From DATJLY01 sp035532935 (GTDB taxonomy: Bacteria; Pseudomonadota; Alphaproteobacteria; ATCC43930; CGMCC-115725): 64,000 nucleotides of DNA. The stretch is from the NCBI GenBank assembly GCA_035532935.1, contig DATKQE010000109.1:1-64000 (forward strand), in the 5' to 3' direction. Positions within the stretch are counted from its first letter, which is position 1. Each line of letters opens with the position of its first letter. A program made the position numbers and the translations under genes. Shown here piece after piece: positions 1-12,874 of the stretch. Under the pieces are notes generated by a model. The model searched no databases. It had not been told where the DNA came from and saw only the letters and a program-made list of their open reading frames with translations.

Positions 1-1784
<1,784 letters not shown>

Positions 1785-1858
1785 GCCGGCACCATTGTGC
1801 CGTGGCGCCGGCGCCGGCGCCACCACCATCCCGGTCCGCGGCCGATGCCGGCGTCAGA

Positions 1859-2509
1859 TCAGAACAGGTTGCTGAGCCAGGACAAGCCCGGGATCGACGT
1901 CGGCTCGGGCTTGGTTCGCTCGATCGTCGGCGTGCCGGTCAGGCCCGCAGGCGAGGGCGTCGCCGCGGTGGCCGTCGCGGCCGTGCCGGCCGGCTTGCTG
2001 TCCTGCTTCAGCATCGCCAGGCGCTCCGCCTCCTCGGACGGGTTGATCACCCGATCGGGCGAGGCGGGCTTGTCGTCCTTGCGCCAGAACGCCAGCTTGT
2101 CGACGAAGCTGTCGCTCATCTGGCTCGCGGATGCCGCATCGGTGTCGACGAGCTGGCGGATGTCGGCGGGCGCATTGGCGGCGCCGGCTTCGCGCAGCAG
2201 CTCGCTTTCGCCGGGGCTGCGCTGATCGGCGGCGGGCGGCAGCTTGCCGCTCGGGTTGGCGCCGACACGGAACACGGTCTCGCGCGCCTGCTCGACCGGC
2301 GGCACTTCCTGCGGCCGCGGCTCGCCGATGCGCGGCGGCCGCAGCGAGAAATCGGGCGGAACCGAAAGCGGCGCACGCGAGACCACGTCGAACTCGTCCG
2401 GCATGACCTTCTCGGCACCGATCGCGCGCCTGAAACTGTCGCAGCCGCCGAGGACCGGGCCGATGAGCAGAACGGCGGCGAGGGCGACGAACCAGGATCG
2501 ATGAACCAC
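1859..2509 (-). CDS. DUF3035 lipoprotein, BamF-like outer-membrane assembly subunit
   Basis: This 216-residue protein has a short hydrophobic leader ending in a lipobox (VLGGCD, Cys at residue 23), so it should be a lipoprotein. Residues 36-60 contain PDEFDVVSRAPLSVPPDF followed by LRPP, the hallmark of DUF3035. That family has been linked in Caulobacter to the BAM complex as BamF; I rely on memory for this link. The rest is low-complexity and probably flexible, with a conserved-looking end at PGLSWLSNLF. It lies 21 bases downstream of lspA, whose enzyme would process its own signal peptide, and about 75 bases upstream of mutL. The DUF3035 call is strong; the BAM role is an inference. Confidence 0.8.
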   Translation of the reverse strand: MVHRSWFVALAAVLLIGPVLGGCDSFRRAIGAEKVMPDEFDVVSRAPLSVPPDFSLRPPRIGEPRPQEVPPVEQARETVFRVGANPSGKLPPAADQRSPGESELLREAGAANAPADIRQLVDTDAASASQMSDSFVDKLAFWRKDDKPASPDRVINPSEEAERLAMLKQDSKPAGTAATATAATPSPAGLTGTPTIERTKPEPTSIPGLSWLSNLF

Positions 2510-2530
2510 GGCTACACTCCGTCCGCAATG

Positions 2531-3007
2531 CTAATTACGCGTTTCGCGCCGGCCGCGCAACCCGTCGATCAACATCAGCGCGACGCCCACGGAAATCGCG
2601 GCGTCGGCCAGGTTGAAGCTGAACCAGTGCCACGCGCCCCAGTGAAAGTCGAGGAAATCGACCACCGCACCGCGCGTGAGCCGGTCGGCGACATTACCGG
2701 CGGCACCGCCGACGACGAGCCCGATCGCGATCGCGAGCCAGGCCTCGCGGGTGCGGGCGAGCCAGACCAGCAGCGCCGCGACGATGATGGTGGCGAGCGC
2801 GGCGAAGATCACGGCGTTGAAGGCGGCGCCGGTATTGAACAGGCCGAAGCTCATGCCGCGGTTCATGGTGAGGACGAGATTGAAGAACGGCGTGACCGGC
2901 ACGCGCCGCCCGGCGTCGCCGTGCGCGGCGAAGAACTGCAGCACCCAGGCCTTGGCGAGCTGATCGGCCGCCGCCACCACCACCGCGACCGCGAGACCGA
3001 GGCGCAT
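2531..3007 (-). CDS. lspA: lipoprotein signal peptidase (signal peptidase II)
   Basis: LspA is an inner-membrane aspartyl protease that removes the signal peptide from diacylglyceryl-prolipoproteins. The 158-residue product has four hydrophobic segments, typical of the family. Both catalytic blocks are present: GNVADRLTRGAVVDFLDF and FNLADAAISVG, each supplying an Asp. The ATG at 3007 begins two bases after the ileS stop, so translation is probably coupled; a longer reading frame running back into ileS lacks family sequence and was discarded. The ileS-lspA order is standard in proteobacteria, and the next gene is itself a lipoprotein. Confidence 0.95.
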   Translation of the reverse strand: MRLGLAVAVVVAAADQLAKAWVLQFFAAHGDAGRRVPVTPFFNLVLTMNRGMSFGLFNTGAAFNAVIFAALATIIVAALLVWLARTREAWLAIAIGLVVGGAAGNVADRLTRGAVVDFLDFHWGAWHWFSFNLADAAISVGVALMLIDGLRGRRETRN

Positions 3008-3009
3008 GC

Positions 3010-5856
<2,847 letters not shown>

Positions 5857-5915
5857 GGCGAGGAACTCACGGGCGTGCCCGCGCGGGGGCGGTGGCGGCG
5901 CGAAACGGCGATGGA

Positions 5916-5939
5916 CCCGGCCCTCAGACGAGGGCCGGG
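5916..5939 (-). promoter_or_regulatory. perfect 10-bp hairpin in the ileS leader
   Basis: CCCGGCCCTC at 5916-5925 pairs perfectly with GAGGGCCGGG at 5930-5939 around a four-base loop. It lies about 60 bases upstream of the ileS ATG. A short reading frame (ATG at 5992, or 5980; 22 or 18 codons) ends with its TGA inside this hairpin at 5926-5924. That arrangement resembles a leader-peptide/attenuator. However, no Shine-Dalgarno sequence precedes the short frame and it holds only one Ile codon, so function is uncertain. Confidence 0.4.
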
Positions 5940-6254
5940 CGGCGAATTCGCAGGTTCTGCCGCGCCTTGGCCGTGACCATGCCGGCGACCATAGGGGGAA
6001 GAAACGGGCACCGTCAACCGCGGCGGGGCACGCTCGGCCGAGCGGCGCGAGATCGCGCCCTGATAGGATAAACTAACGCGATGGGATGGAGCACGTAATC
6101 CGACGCAGCGAATTGTCGAATTTGATGACGAGAGCGATACGTTTAGCATCGTTGATCCCTACTGGCTCTTCTACTTGCGGTCGTCATCCAAGCTCGTCAC
6201 GCTTGGCAGCGGAAATTAGGGTGACAGTGCACTGACGTGAGTTTCGCTTGTCCC

Positions 6255-6288
6255 ACCGCGAGGATCGCGCATCGGCGCGCCTCGCGGT
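6255..6288 (-). terminator. hairpin downstream of the AEC transporter gene
   Basis: ACCGCGAGG at 6255-6263 is the reverse complement of CCTCGCGGT at 6280-6288, with a 16-base GC-rich loop. It lies about 50 bases past the stop of the minus-strand AEC gene, where an operon terminator would be expected. No U-run follows, so it may act only as a 3' stabilising structure. Confidence 0.35.
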
Positions 6289-6339
6289 TCCCGGTCTGCC
6301 GCCTTCACGCAACGCAGCCGTCAACCGCGCGCCCCACCC

Positions 6340-7218
6340 TCAGCCGACGAGCAGATAGAGCAGCGCCGGCACGGTGAGGATCGCCATCAGGGTCGAGACC
6401 ACGACGAGGCCGGCGATCTCCTCGGGCCGGTTGTTCCAGCGCAGCGCGAAGACATAGCTGAACACGGCGACCGGCATGGCGCTGTCCTGGATCAGCACCG
6501 CGCGCGTCGTCCCATGCACGCCGAACAGTGCCGTCACCGCGAAGCCGATCGCCGCGCCCATCCCGATGCGCACCAGCGACAGCAGGAACGCCCGCGGCAG
6601 CGACGCCACCTTGAGCCGGCCGAGCGAGGCGCCGAGCTGCAGCAGCATCAGCGGCACGGTGATGCCGCCGAGCAGCGACAGGATGTTGGCGAGCCAGGGC
6701 GGCGGCTCGAAGCCTGCCGCGTTCGCCGCGAGCCCCAGCACGACCGCGTAGATGAGCGGCATGCGCAAAATGTCGCGCCAGCTCATCGTGCCCGCCGCGA
6801 TCGCCTGACCGAGCGTGAAGTTGATGACCGAGGTGACGGTAAAGAACACGATCGCAACGCCGAGCCCCTCCTGCCCGAAGGCATAAAGCGCGAGCGGCAT
6901 GCCGAGATTGCCGACATTCGGGAACGCCAGCGACGGCAGATAGATGCGCGGCGACAGATGGAACAGCCGCAGCGTTCCCCATCCCGCGGCCGTGAGCGCG
7001 AGGATGATCGCCGTCACCGCCGCCGCAGCCTGGGCGAAGGCGGCGGCCGGCATGGCGGATTTGGCGAAACTGGCGAAGATCAGGCACGGCATGCCGAGAT
7101 CGGTGACGAGCAGCGTCAGTGTCGTCCCGTCGAAGGCGCGGCCCGAGCGCGTCCAGCCATAACCCACCAGCGCCGTCAGCAGCACCGGCAGAATCGCGCC
7201 CAGTATGACCCCCGGCAA
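6340..7218 (-). CDS. AEC family transporter (auxin efflux carrier-like)
   Basis: This 292-residue, almost entirely hydrophobic protein has about ten membrane segments. The pattern fits the AEC family: LPVLLTALVGYGW at the start, FPNVGNLGMPLALYAFG in the middle and QDSAMPVAVFSYVFA near the end. The family moves small organic acids or amino acids; the substrate cannot be read from the sequence. The start is a TTG at 7218, eight bases after a GAGGG and six bases after the stop of the NiCoT gene, so the two are co-transcribed. Pairing with ribF and a metal transporter gives no obvious functional link. Confidence 0.85.
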   Translation of the reverse strand: MPGVILGAILPVLLTALVGYGWTRSGRAFDGTTLTLLVTDLGMPCLIFASFAKSAMPAAAFAQAAAAVTAIILALTAAGWGTLRLFHLSPRIYLPSLAFPNVGNLGMPLALYAFGQEGLGVAIVFFTVTSVINFTLGQAIAAGTMSWRDILRMPLIYAVVLGLAANAAGFEPPPWLANILSLLGGITVPLMLLQLGASLGRLKVASLPRAFLLSLVRIGMGAAIGFAVTALFGVHGTTRAVLIQDSAMPVAVFSYVFALRWNNRPEEIAGLVVVSTLMAILTVPALLYLLVG

Positions 7219-7224
7219 CGGCGC

Positions 7225-8238
7225 CTAGCCCTCTTCCGCCTCGACCTCGTCGAAGCCGCGGAAGCGATAGATCAGCGCCGAGACCAGCCAGGCGAGCACG
7301 AAGATCGCGATGATGACATAGCCGAGGCCGCCGAAATTGCCGTTGAGCGCGGCGATGACGCGCCAGACCCCGCCGTCCAGGCCAAGCCGGTCGGCGACCA
7401 GGCCGAGCGCCTCGATGCCACCCACCACCACCGCCACCAGCACCGATACCAGCGTGATGACGAGGTTGTAATAGAGCTTGCGCATCGGCTTGACGAAGGC
7501 CCAGCCATAGGCGCCCACCATCAGCACGCTGTCGGTGGTGTCCACCAGCGCCATGCCGGCGGTGAACAGCGCCGGAAAGATCAGGATCGACCAGATCGCC
7601 ATGCCCTTGGCGGCGCCGGCGGCGGCGATGCCCAGGAGCGCGATCTCGCTCGCCGTGTCGAAGCCGAGGCCGAACAGGAATCCCAGCGGATACATGTGCC
7701 AGCTCGCGCCGATCAGCCGGAACAGCGGCCGGAACAGCCGGCCGAGCAGGCCGCGCTGCGCGAGCAACGGGTCGAGCGCGTCCGCCGCCATCCGCCCGCC
7801 GCGGCGGACGTTGCAGAAGGCGCGCCACACCGCCTTGAGGACGACGAGATTGAGTGCCGCGACCGCAAAGAGGAAGAGCGCCGAGACCATGGTACCGACG
7901 GTGCCGCCCAGCGCGCGGAACGCGGGAAAGCGCCGCTCGATCGTGCCCGCCGCCGCGGCCACCGCGACCGAGGCCAGGATCACCACCGTCGAATGGCCGA
8001 GCGAGAACCAGAACCCGACCGCGACCGGCCGCCGGCCGCGCTGCATCAGCGTGCGCGTGACGCTGTCGATGGCGGCGATATGGTCGGCATCGACCGCATG
8101 GCGCAGCCCGAAGCCATAGGCGAGGAACGCGGTGCCGAGCAGGACCGGATAGGCGTGGAACGATGCCGCGGCCCAAGCCCAGGCGGCGAGGTTGCCGGCG
8201 ACGAGCATGGCATAGAGCGCCACCACCGTCCTACGCAT
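7225..8238 (-). CDS. NiCoT family nickel/cobalt transporter
   Basis: High-affinity Ni2+/Co2+ permease of the inner membrane (HoxN/NixA/NicT type), 337 residues with about eight membrane helices. The family signature HAVDADHIAAID in the second helix (the HX4DH metal-binding motif) is present, as are LGHSTVV and the later GFDTASEIALL motif. It starts at the ATG at 8238 inside the end of ribF (8-base overlap) and is followed six bases after its stop by the AEC gene. No urease, hydrogenase or cobalamin gene is in the window, so the metal and its client enzyme are unknown. No cobalamin riboswitch is visible, as expected for a gene internal to an operon. Confidence 0.92.
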   Translation of the reverse strand: MRRTVVALYAMLVAGNLAAWAWAAASFHAYPVLLGTAFLAYGFGLRHAVDADHIAAIDSVTRTLMQRGRRPVAVGFWFSLGHSTVVILASVAVAAAAGTIERRFPAFRALGGTVGTMVSALFLFAVAALNLVVLKAVWRAFCNVRRGGRMAADALDPLLAQRGLLGRLFRPLFRLIGASWHMYPLGFLFGLGFDTASEIALLGIAAAGAAKGMAIWSILIFPALFTAGMALVDTTDSVLMVGAYGWAFVKPMRKLYYNLVITLVSVLVAVVVGGIEALGLVADRLGLDGGVWRVIAALNGNFGGLGYVIIAIFVLAWLVSALIYRFRGFDEVEAEEG

Positions 8239-9208
8239 GATCGCCCGCTTCCGGCACGACGAGCGCGGGCGCGGGTGCTGCCAGCACGTCGCGGGCGCGC
8301 GCGCAGTCCTCGGCGATCTGCGCCTTGAGCGCGTCGAGCCCGGCGAAGCGGCGCTCCGGCCGCAGATGCTCGATGAACGCGACCCTGAGCCGGCGGCCAT
8401 AGAGATCGTCGGCGAAATCGAACAGATGCGCCTCGAGCCGCAGATCCTGACCGCCGACGGTCGGGCGCCAGCCGAGATTGGCGGCGCCGTCGTACCAGCG
8501 CGTTCCCGCCCCATCCTCGATCCCGACGCGCACGGCATAGACGCCGGAGGCGGGGCGGAGATAGTCGCCGAGCGCGAGGTTGGCGGTCGGAAACCCGATC
8601 GTGCGGCCGCGCCGGTCGCCGCCGCGGACGCGGCCGCCGACTTCCCACGGCCGGCCCAGCAAGGACGCCGCCTCGCGCGGACGGCCGTGGGCAAGATGAT
8701 CGCGGATGCCGGTCGAGGCATAGATCGCGCCGCTCGCGCTCGTCACCGGATCGACCACGCTCACGCCGAAGCCCTGGGCATCGCCGAGCGTGCGCAGCAC
8801 CACGGGCGTGCCGCGGCGGCGATTGCCGAAGACGAAGTCATAGCCCACCACGACGTGGCGCGCGCCCATTCCCTCGACCAGGATGGTGCCGACGAAATCC
8901 TCGGCGCTGCGCTGCGCGAAGGCGAGGTCGAAGCGATGCGCGACGAGAAGCTCGACCCCCAGTTCGGCCATGAGCCGCGCCTTGTCGCGGAAGGGCGTGA
9001 GGCGGAACGGCGCGGTGCCGGGCTGGAACACGGCGCGCGGATGCGGCTCGAAGGTCAGGACCGCGAAGGCGGCGCCGGCCGCGCGCGCGCGCGCGCGCGC
9101 TTCGGCGATCACGGTCTGGTGGCCGAGATGGACGCCGTCGAAATTGCCGATGGCAAGAACCGCACCGCGGTCGCGGCCGGCAGCCGTGGCGTGGCGAAGA
9201 ATGCGCAT
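8231..9208 (-). CDS. ribF: bifunctional riboflavin kinase / FAD synthetase
   Basis: Converts riboflavin to FMN and then FAD. The 325-residue protein has the N-terminal adenylyltransferase domain (GNFDGVHLGHQTV near residues 20-32, YDFVFGNRRRG, STGIRDHL) and the C-terminal kinase domain (GRTIGFPTANL, then SGVYAV). I chose the ATG at 9208, which gives the familiar MRILRH start; the frame stays open further upstream without family sequence. A 21-base alternating C/G tract (9080-9100) encodes an Arg/Ala run. Unlike in many proteobacteria the gene is not next to ileS but heads a unit with the NiCoT and AEC transporter genes. Confidence 0.95.
   Translation of the reverse strand: MRILRHATAAGRDRGAVLAIGNFDGVHLGHQTVIAEARARARAAGAAFAVLTFEPHPRAVFQPGTAPFRLTPFRDKARLMAELGVELLVAHRFDLAFAQRSAEDFVGTILVEGMGARHVVVGYDFVFGNRRRGTPVVLRTLGDAQGFGVSVVDPVTSASGAIYASTGIRDHLAHGRPREAASLLGRPWEVGGRVRGGDRRGRTIGFPTANLALGDYLRPASGVYAVRVGIEDGAGTRWYDGAANLGWRPTVGGQDLRLEAHLFDFADDLYGRRLRVAFIEHLRPERRFAGLDALKAQIAEDCARARDVLAAPAPALVVPEAGDHA
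9080..9100. repeat. alternating CG dinucleotide tract inside ribF
   Basis: Twenty-one bases of uninterrupted C/G alternation within the ribF adenylyltransferase domain. It encodes alternating Arg and Ala in a surface helix. Such a tract can adopt Z-DNA and is prone to two-base slippage, which would frameshift ribF. Confidence 0.8.
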
Positions 9209-9274
9209 GACCCGCGATGCCGCCCCTATCGGGCCGGCAAGATAGAGCGCCTCAAGGCCGCTGGGTAGCGGGAA

Positions 9275-9291
9275 GCGCGGCAAAGCCGCGC
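9275..9291 (-). terminator. short GC hairpin just after the MaoC hydratase gene
   Basis: GCGCGGC (9275-9281) and GCCGCGC (9285-9291) pair around an AAA loop, seven bases beyond the stop of the minus-strand MaoC gene. No U-run follows. It is a plausible weak terminator or mRNA 3' end. Confidence 0.3.
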
Positions 9292-9297
9292 CGCGGT

Positions 9298-9741
9298 TCA
9301 GCCGCGCTTCGGCACCAACGCCATCGCCTCGCCGTCGACCACGATGGTGTCGCCGACCCGACACTCGGTCTTCAACAGGACGCGCCCCTTGTCGGCGATG
9401 ATCTCGGCCACGGTGACGCGCGCCTCGACCGTGTCGCCGATCCGCACCGGCGCGCGGAAATTGAGCGACTGCGAGAGGTAGATGGTGCCTGGCCCGGGCA
9501 GGATCGCGAGCGTGGTCGAAAAATAGCTCGCGGTCAGCATGCCGTGGACGATCCGCCCCTTGAACCGGGTCGCCCGGGCGAATTCATCGTCGAGATGGAG
9601 CGGGTTGTGGTCGCCGGTGACGTCGGCGAAGGCATGCACGTCGGCGTCGGTGATGGTGTGGCGATAGGACGCCGTCATCCCCATCGCCAAATCCTCGACA
9701 GCATAGGCCCGGTGTGCGCCGCGGCGCGGAACGTCATCCAT
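9298..9741 (-). CDS. MaoC family (R)-specific enoyl-CoA hydratase-like protein
   Basis: A 147-residue single hot-dog-fold protein of the MaoC/PhaJ type. The hydratase-2 signature is clear: FADVTGDHNPLHLDDEFA followed by FKGRIVHGML, supplying the catalytic Asp and His. Members hydrate trans-2-enoyl-CoA to (R)-3-hydroxyacyl-CoA, often to feed polyhydroxyalkanoate synthesis, but others act in small-molecule catabolism; this one could be either. The ATG at 9741 follows an AGAGGTGG Shine-Dalgarno sequence. It stands alone, with ribF beyond a hairpin downstream and a divergent Rieske gene upstream. Confidence 0.88.
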   Translation of the reverse strand: MDDVPRRGAHRAYAVEDLAMGMTASYRHTITDADVHAFADVTGDHNPLHLDDEFARATRFKGRIVHGMLTASYFSTTLAILPGPGTIYLSQSLNFRAPVRIGDTVEARVTVAEIIADKGRVLLKTECRVGDTIVVDGEAMALVPKRG

Positions 9742-9976
9742 GAACCACCTCTAAGCCTTGACCGGTAATATCCGGTACCGTCGTGCGGGCGCGATTTGTG
9801 CGCTGCACCTTAATCATTTCGTGGCGCATCTGCAAGCGAACGCTAACACTTCCAGGTAAAGTGGAAGTTGATGGGGATCGCGGGTTCGCAACAGCAAAAC
9901 ACGCGCCGTCAAGCCCGGGCTTTCGCCCCCGCTACGGCGCCGCTAATCTCGCCCGCGCTTCGAGCCCCGGGGGATC

Positions 9977-11017
9977 ATGGTGGAAGCCGACGGCGCGGCG
10001 CCGCTGCGCGAAATGTGGTACTTCGCCTTGCCGGGGGCGCAACTCAAGCGCGGGCGGATGGCGGCGAAGACGCTGCTGGGCGAGCCGGTGCTGCTGGGCC
10101 GCGCCGCCGACGGCAGCGTCTTCGCCCTGCGCGACGTCTGTCCCCATCGCGGCATGCCCTTGAGCAAGGGGCGTTTCGCCGGCGGCACGATCGAATGCTG
10201 CTATCACGGCTGGCGCTTCGACCCGGCGGGGCAGTGCCGCGAAGTTCCCGCGCTCGCCGCGGGCCAGGCGCGCGATCTCAGCCGCATCCGCGTCGCCGCC
10301 TATCCGGTCCGCGAGGTCCAGGGCAATATCTGGGTGTTCTTCGGCACCGCGCCCGAACGCGCGCCGGCGGTGCCGCTGGTGCCCGGCTTCGAGGGGCGCG
10401 GGCCCGATCTCTTCGAGAGCGTGCGCATGCCCTGCGCCATCGACCACGCCGTGATCGGGCTCATGGATCCTGCGCATGGCCCGTTCGTCCATCGCGCCTG
10501 GTGGTGGCGCTCGCGCGGCTCGATCCACGAGAAGGAAAAGGCGTTCGTGGCGAGCGAGCTGGGATTCACCATGCAGCGCCATGCGCCGTCGTGGAACTCT
10601 TTCGCCTATCGCATCCTGGGCCGCGCCCCCGAGACCGAGATCCGCTTTCGGCTGCCGAGCGTGCGCATCGAGGACATCACGATCGGCCGTCACCGCCTCG
10701 TCAACCTGACCGCGGTGACGCCGCTCGGACCCGGCGAGAGCGAGGTCAATCATGCGGTCTACTGGACGCTGCCGTGGCTCGGGGCGCTGAAGCCGCTGCT
10801 GCGCCCGTTCGTGCGGGCCTTCCTCGGCCAGGACCGCGACATCATGACATTGCAGCAGGCGGGGCTGCGCCATGCGCCGCAGCTCATGCTGCTCGGCGAT
10901 GCCGACCAGCCGGCGCGCTGGTATCACGGGCTGAAACAGGAATATATCCGCGCCCAGCGCGAGGGACGCGACTTCGTCAATCCGGTCACGGGCCGCGTCC
11001 TGCACTGGCGGAGCTGA
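9977..11017 (+). CDS. Rieske [2Fe-2S] ring-hydroxylating oxygenase, alpha subunit-like
   Basis: A 346-residue non-heme iron oxygenase. The Rieske cluster ligands C55/H57 and C74/H77 sit in CPHRGMPL and CCYHGW. The catalytic domain follows, with probable iron ligands in IDHAVIGLMDPAHGPFVH. Members hydroxylate or demethylate aromatic, terpenoid or lipid substrates using electrons from a separate reductase and ferredoxin. No reductase gene is adjacent, so the electron donor is elsewhere. The ATG at 9977 follows GGGGGA. The gene converges on a substrate-binding protein gene, only 21 bases apart; their co-occurrence may be chance. Confidence 0.9.
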   Translation: MVEADGAAPLREMWYFALPGAQLKRGRMAAKTLLGEPVLLGRAADGSVFALRDVCPHRGMPLSKGRFAGGTIECCYHGWRFDPAGQCREVPALAAGQARDLSRIRVAAYPVREVQGNIWVFFGTAPERAPAVPLVPGFEGRGPDLFESVRMPCAIDHAVIGLMDPAHGPFVHRAWWWRSRGSIHEKEKAFVASELGFTMQRHAPSWNSFAYRILGRAPETEIRFRLPSVRIEDITIGRHRLVNLTAVTPLGPGESEVNHAVYWTLPWLGALKPLLRPFVRAFLGQDRDIMTLQQAGLRHAPQLMLLGDADQPARWYHGLKQEYIRAQREGRDFVNPVTGRVLHWRS

Positions 11018-11038
11018 GCGCGCCGCCGCGCCGCCGCG

Positions 11039-12268
11039 CTATCCCTTCTTCACCAGCGGGCACGCGCTTTCGCTCAACGGGCGGAACGCCTCGGCGGCGG
11101 GGATGACCGCGAGCTGCTTCAGATAGTCGAACTGGTATTTCGATTCCGCCGGTGTCTTGACCTGGAAGAGGTACATGTCGCGCATGACCCGTCCGTCGGG
11201 GCGCAGCTTGCCGTTCTTGGTCATGAAGTCGTTGATCGGCAGGGCGCGCATCTCGGCCATGACCTTCATCGCGTCGTCGGTCTTGGCCGCGGCGATCGCC
11301 TTGAGATAGTGCGTCACCGCGCCATAGACGCCGGCCTGCACCATGGTCGGCACCTTGTGAATCTGCTCCATGTAGCGCTTCGACCAGGCGCGGGTCGCGT
11401 CGTTCTGGTCCCAGTAGAATGCCGAGGTCAGAACCAGGCCCTGCGCGGCCTGGAGGCCGAGGCTGTTCACGTCGGAGATGAAGACCAGGAGCCCCGCCAT
11501 TCGCTGACCGCCCTTGACGATGCCGAGCGCGGCGGCCTGCTTGATCGAATTGATGGTATCGCCGCCGGCATTGGCGAGGCCGATGATCTTCGCCTTCGAC
11601 TGCTGCGCCTGCCGCAGGTAGCGCGAGAAATCGTCGCTGTTGAGCGGTACGTCGACGCTGCCGAGAACCTTGCCGCCCGCCCCCCTCACCACGGCGGCGG
11701 TGTCGTGCTCGAGGGCGTGGCCAAACGCATAGTCGGCGGTGATGAAGAACCAGCTATCGCCGCCCTGCTTGACCAGCGCCGCACCGGTGCCGTGCGCCAG
11801 CGCATAGGTGTCGTAGGTCCATTGCACGCCGGTGGGCGAGCACGCCTTGCCGGTGAGGTCCGACGTGGCGGCGCCCGAGACCAGCAGCACCTTGCGCTTT
11901 TCCTTCATCAGCTGCTGCACGGCGAGCGCCACCGCGGAGTTCGGCACGTCGACGACGGCGTCGACGCCTTCCTGGTCGATCCAGCGCCGCACGATGCGGA
12001 CGGCGAGATCGGGCCGGTTGCGGTGATCGGCCGAGACGATCTCGATCGGCACGCCGTTGACGGTGCCGCCGAAATCCTTCGCCGCCATCTGCGCCGCGGT
12101 CACCGAGCCAGCGCCGCCGATATCGGCATAGAGCGAGGACATGTCGCTCAGCACGCCGATCTTCACCGCGCCGCCCGACATCTGCGCGCCGGCCGGCGCC
12201 GCCGCGGACAAGACGGCCGCCGCAACGAACGCCAGCGCAGCGGCCGTCATGATCCACCTGCGACGCAT
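11039..12268 (-). CDS. branched-chain amino acid-type ABC transporter substrate-binding protein
   Basis: A 409-residue periplasmic type I binding protein of the LivJ/HAAT group. The signal peptide ends at about APAGA-Q (residue 28), and the mature start KIGVLSDMSSLYADIGG is typical. The motif around HRNRPDLAVRIVRRWIDQEGVDAVVD also fits the family. I chose the ATG at 12268 because it follows AAGGGGAG and opens the signal peptide; an earlier frame-extension has no such features. No permease or ATPase genes are adjacent, so it is an orphan. Members of this group often bind aromatic or other carboxylates rather than amino acids. Confidence 0.9.
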   Translation of the reverse strand: MRRRWIMTAAALAFVAAAVLSAAAPAGAQMSGGAVKIGVLSDMSSLYADIGGAGSVTAAQMAAKDFGGTVNGVPIEIVSADHRNRPDLAVRIVRRWIDQEGVDAVVDVPNSAVALAVQQLMKEKRKVLLVSGAATSDLTGKACSPTGVQWTYDTYALAHGTGAALVKQGGDSWFFITADYAFGHALEHDTAAVVRGAGGKVLGSVDVPLNSDDFSRYLRQAQQSKAKIIGLANAGGDTINSIKQAAALGIVKGGQRMAGLLVFISDVNSLGLQAAQGLVLTSAFYWDQNDATRAWSKRYMEQIHKVPTMVQAGVYGAVTHYLKAIAAAKTDDAMKVMAEMRALPINDFMTKNGKLRPDGRVMRDMYLFQVKTPAESKYQFDYLKQLAVIPAAEAFRPLSESACPLVKKG

Positions 12269-12459
12269 CGCGCTCCCCTTTTCCCTGGTCATCCGCCCCG
12301 ATACCGTCAAGGGCGGCGGCATAATGGCGTTCGGCCACGGTCGCGGCAAAGCGGAAGTTTCGCACGACCGTAACGATGGCGAATCCTTTGGCCTCGAGGG
12401 GGCGGAGCGCCGTCGCTTGCGCCGCGTGCTAGGATGGCACTTCGAGACGGGGAGAGGAG

Positions 12460-12852
12460 ATGATGACCGAACCCGGCAAGGATTTCGCGGCGGTGCTGGC
12501 GGCGTTGCGCTTTGACCGCGACGGGCTCGTCGCGGCGGTGGCGCAGCAGCACGATACCGGCGAGGTGCTGATGCTCGCGTGGATGAACCGCGACGCGGTG
12601 ACGGAGACGCTGGCGACCGGCCGGGCGTGCTACTGGTCGCGCTCGCGCCGCGCGCTGTGGCGCAAGGGCGAGACCTCGGGCCATGGTCAGCGCCTCGTCG
12701 AGCTGCGCGTCGATTGCGACGGCGATGCCGTGCTACTGCTCGTCGATCAAACCGGCGCTGCCTGCCACACCGGCCAGCGCAGTTGCTTCTATCGTGCCGC
12801 CCGCGCCGGCGCGCTCAGCGAGATTTCCGCGCCGGTCGCCGCGCCGTCGTGA
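12460..12852 (+). CDS. hisI: phosphoribosyl-AMP cyclohydrolase
   Basis: Third step of histidine synthesis: opens the purine ring of phosphoribosyl-AMP. The 130-residue single-domain form is normal for alphaproteobacteria, where HisE is separate. Conserved blocks are VLMLAWMNRDAVTETLATGRACYWSRSR (shown in part), then KGETSGHGQ, DCDGDAVLLLVDQ and ACHTGQRSCF, carrying the zinc and magnesium ligands. The ATG at 12460 (or 12463) follows GGGGAGAGGAG, an excellent ribosome binding site. No other his gene is near. Confidence 0.96.
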   Translation: MMTEPGKDFAAVLAALRFDRDGLVAAVAQQHDTGEVLMLAWMNRDAVTETLATGRACYWSRSRRALWRKGETSGHGQRLVELRVDCDGDAVLLLVDQTGAACHTGQRSCFYRAARAGALSEISAPVAAPS

Positions 12853-12874
12853 GGCGCGGCCCGGCTGGGACTCG

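Larger units (their letters stand above)
5857..6339. other. gene-free stretch upstream of ileS and downstream of the AEC gene
   Basis: About 480 bases with no convincing gene. The part near ileS (5857-5995) is its probable leader and carries a perfect hairpin. Bases about 6070-6240 are clearly less GC-rich than the rest of the window and contain a small inverted repeat (CCAAGC at 6188-6193, GCTTGG at 6201-6206). A second, larger inverted repeat lies at 6255-6288. The composition suggests old inserted or decayed DNA, but no protein remnant is recognisable. Confidence 0.6.

Noticed and set aside
6514..8328. A 604-codon plus-strand frame across the AEC and NiCoT genes
   Set aside because: Composition is Arg/His/Glu/Gln-rich with no domain; both genes on the minus strand are clear membrane proteins.
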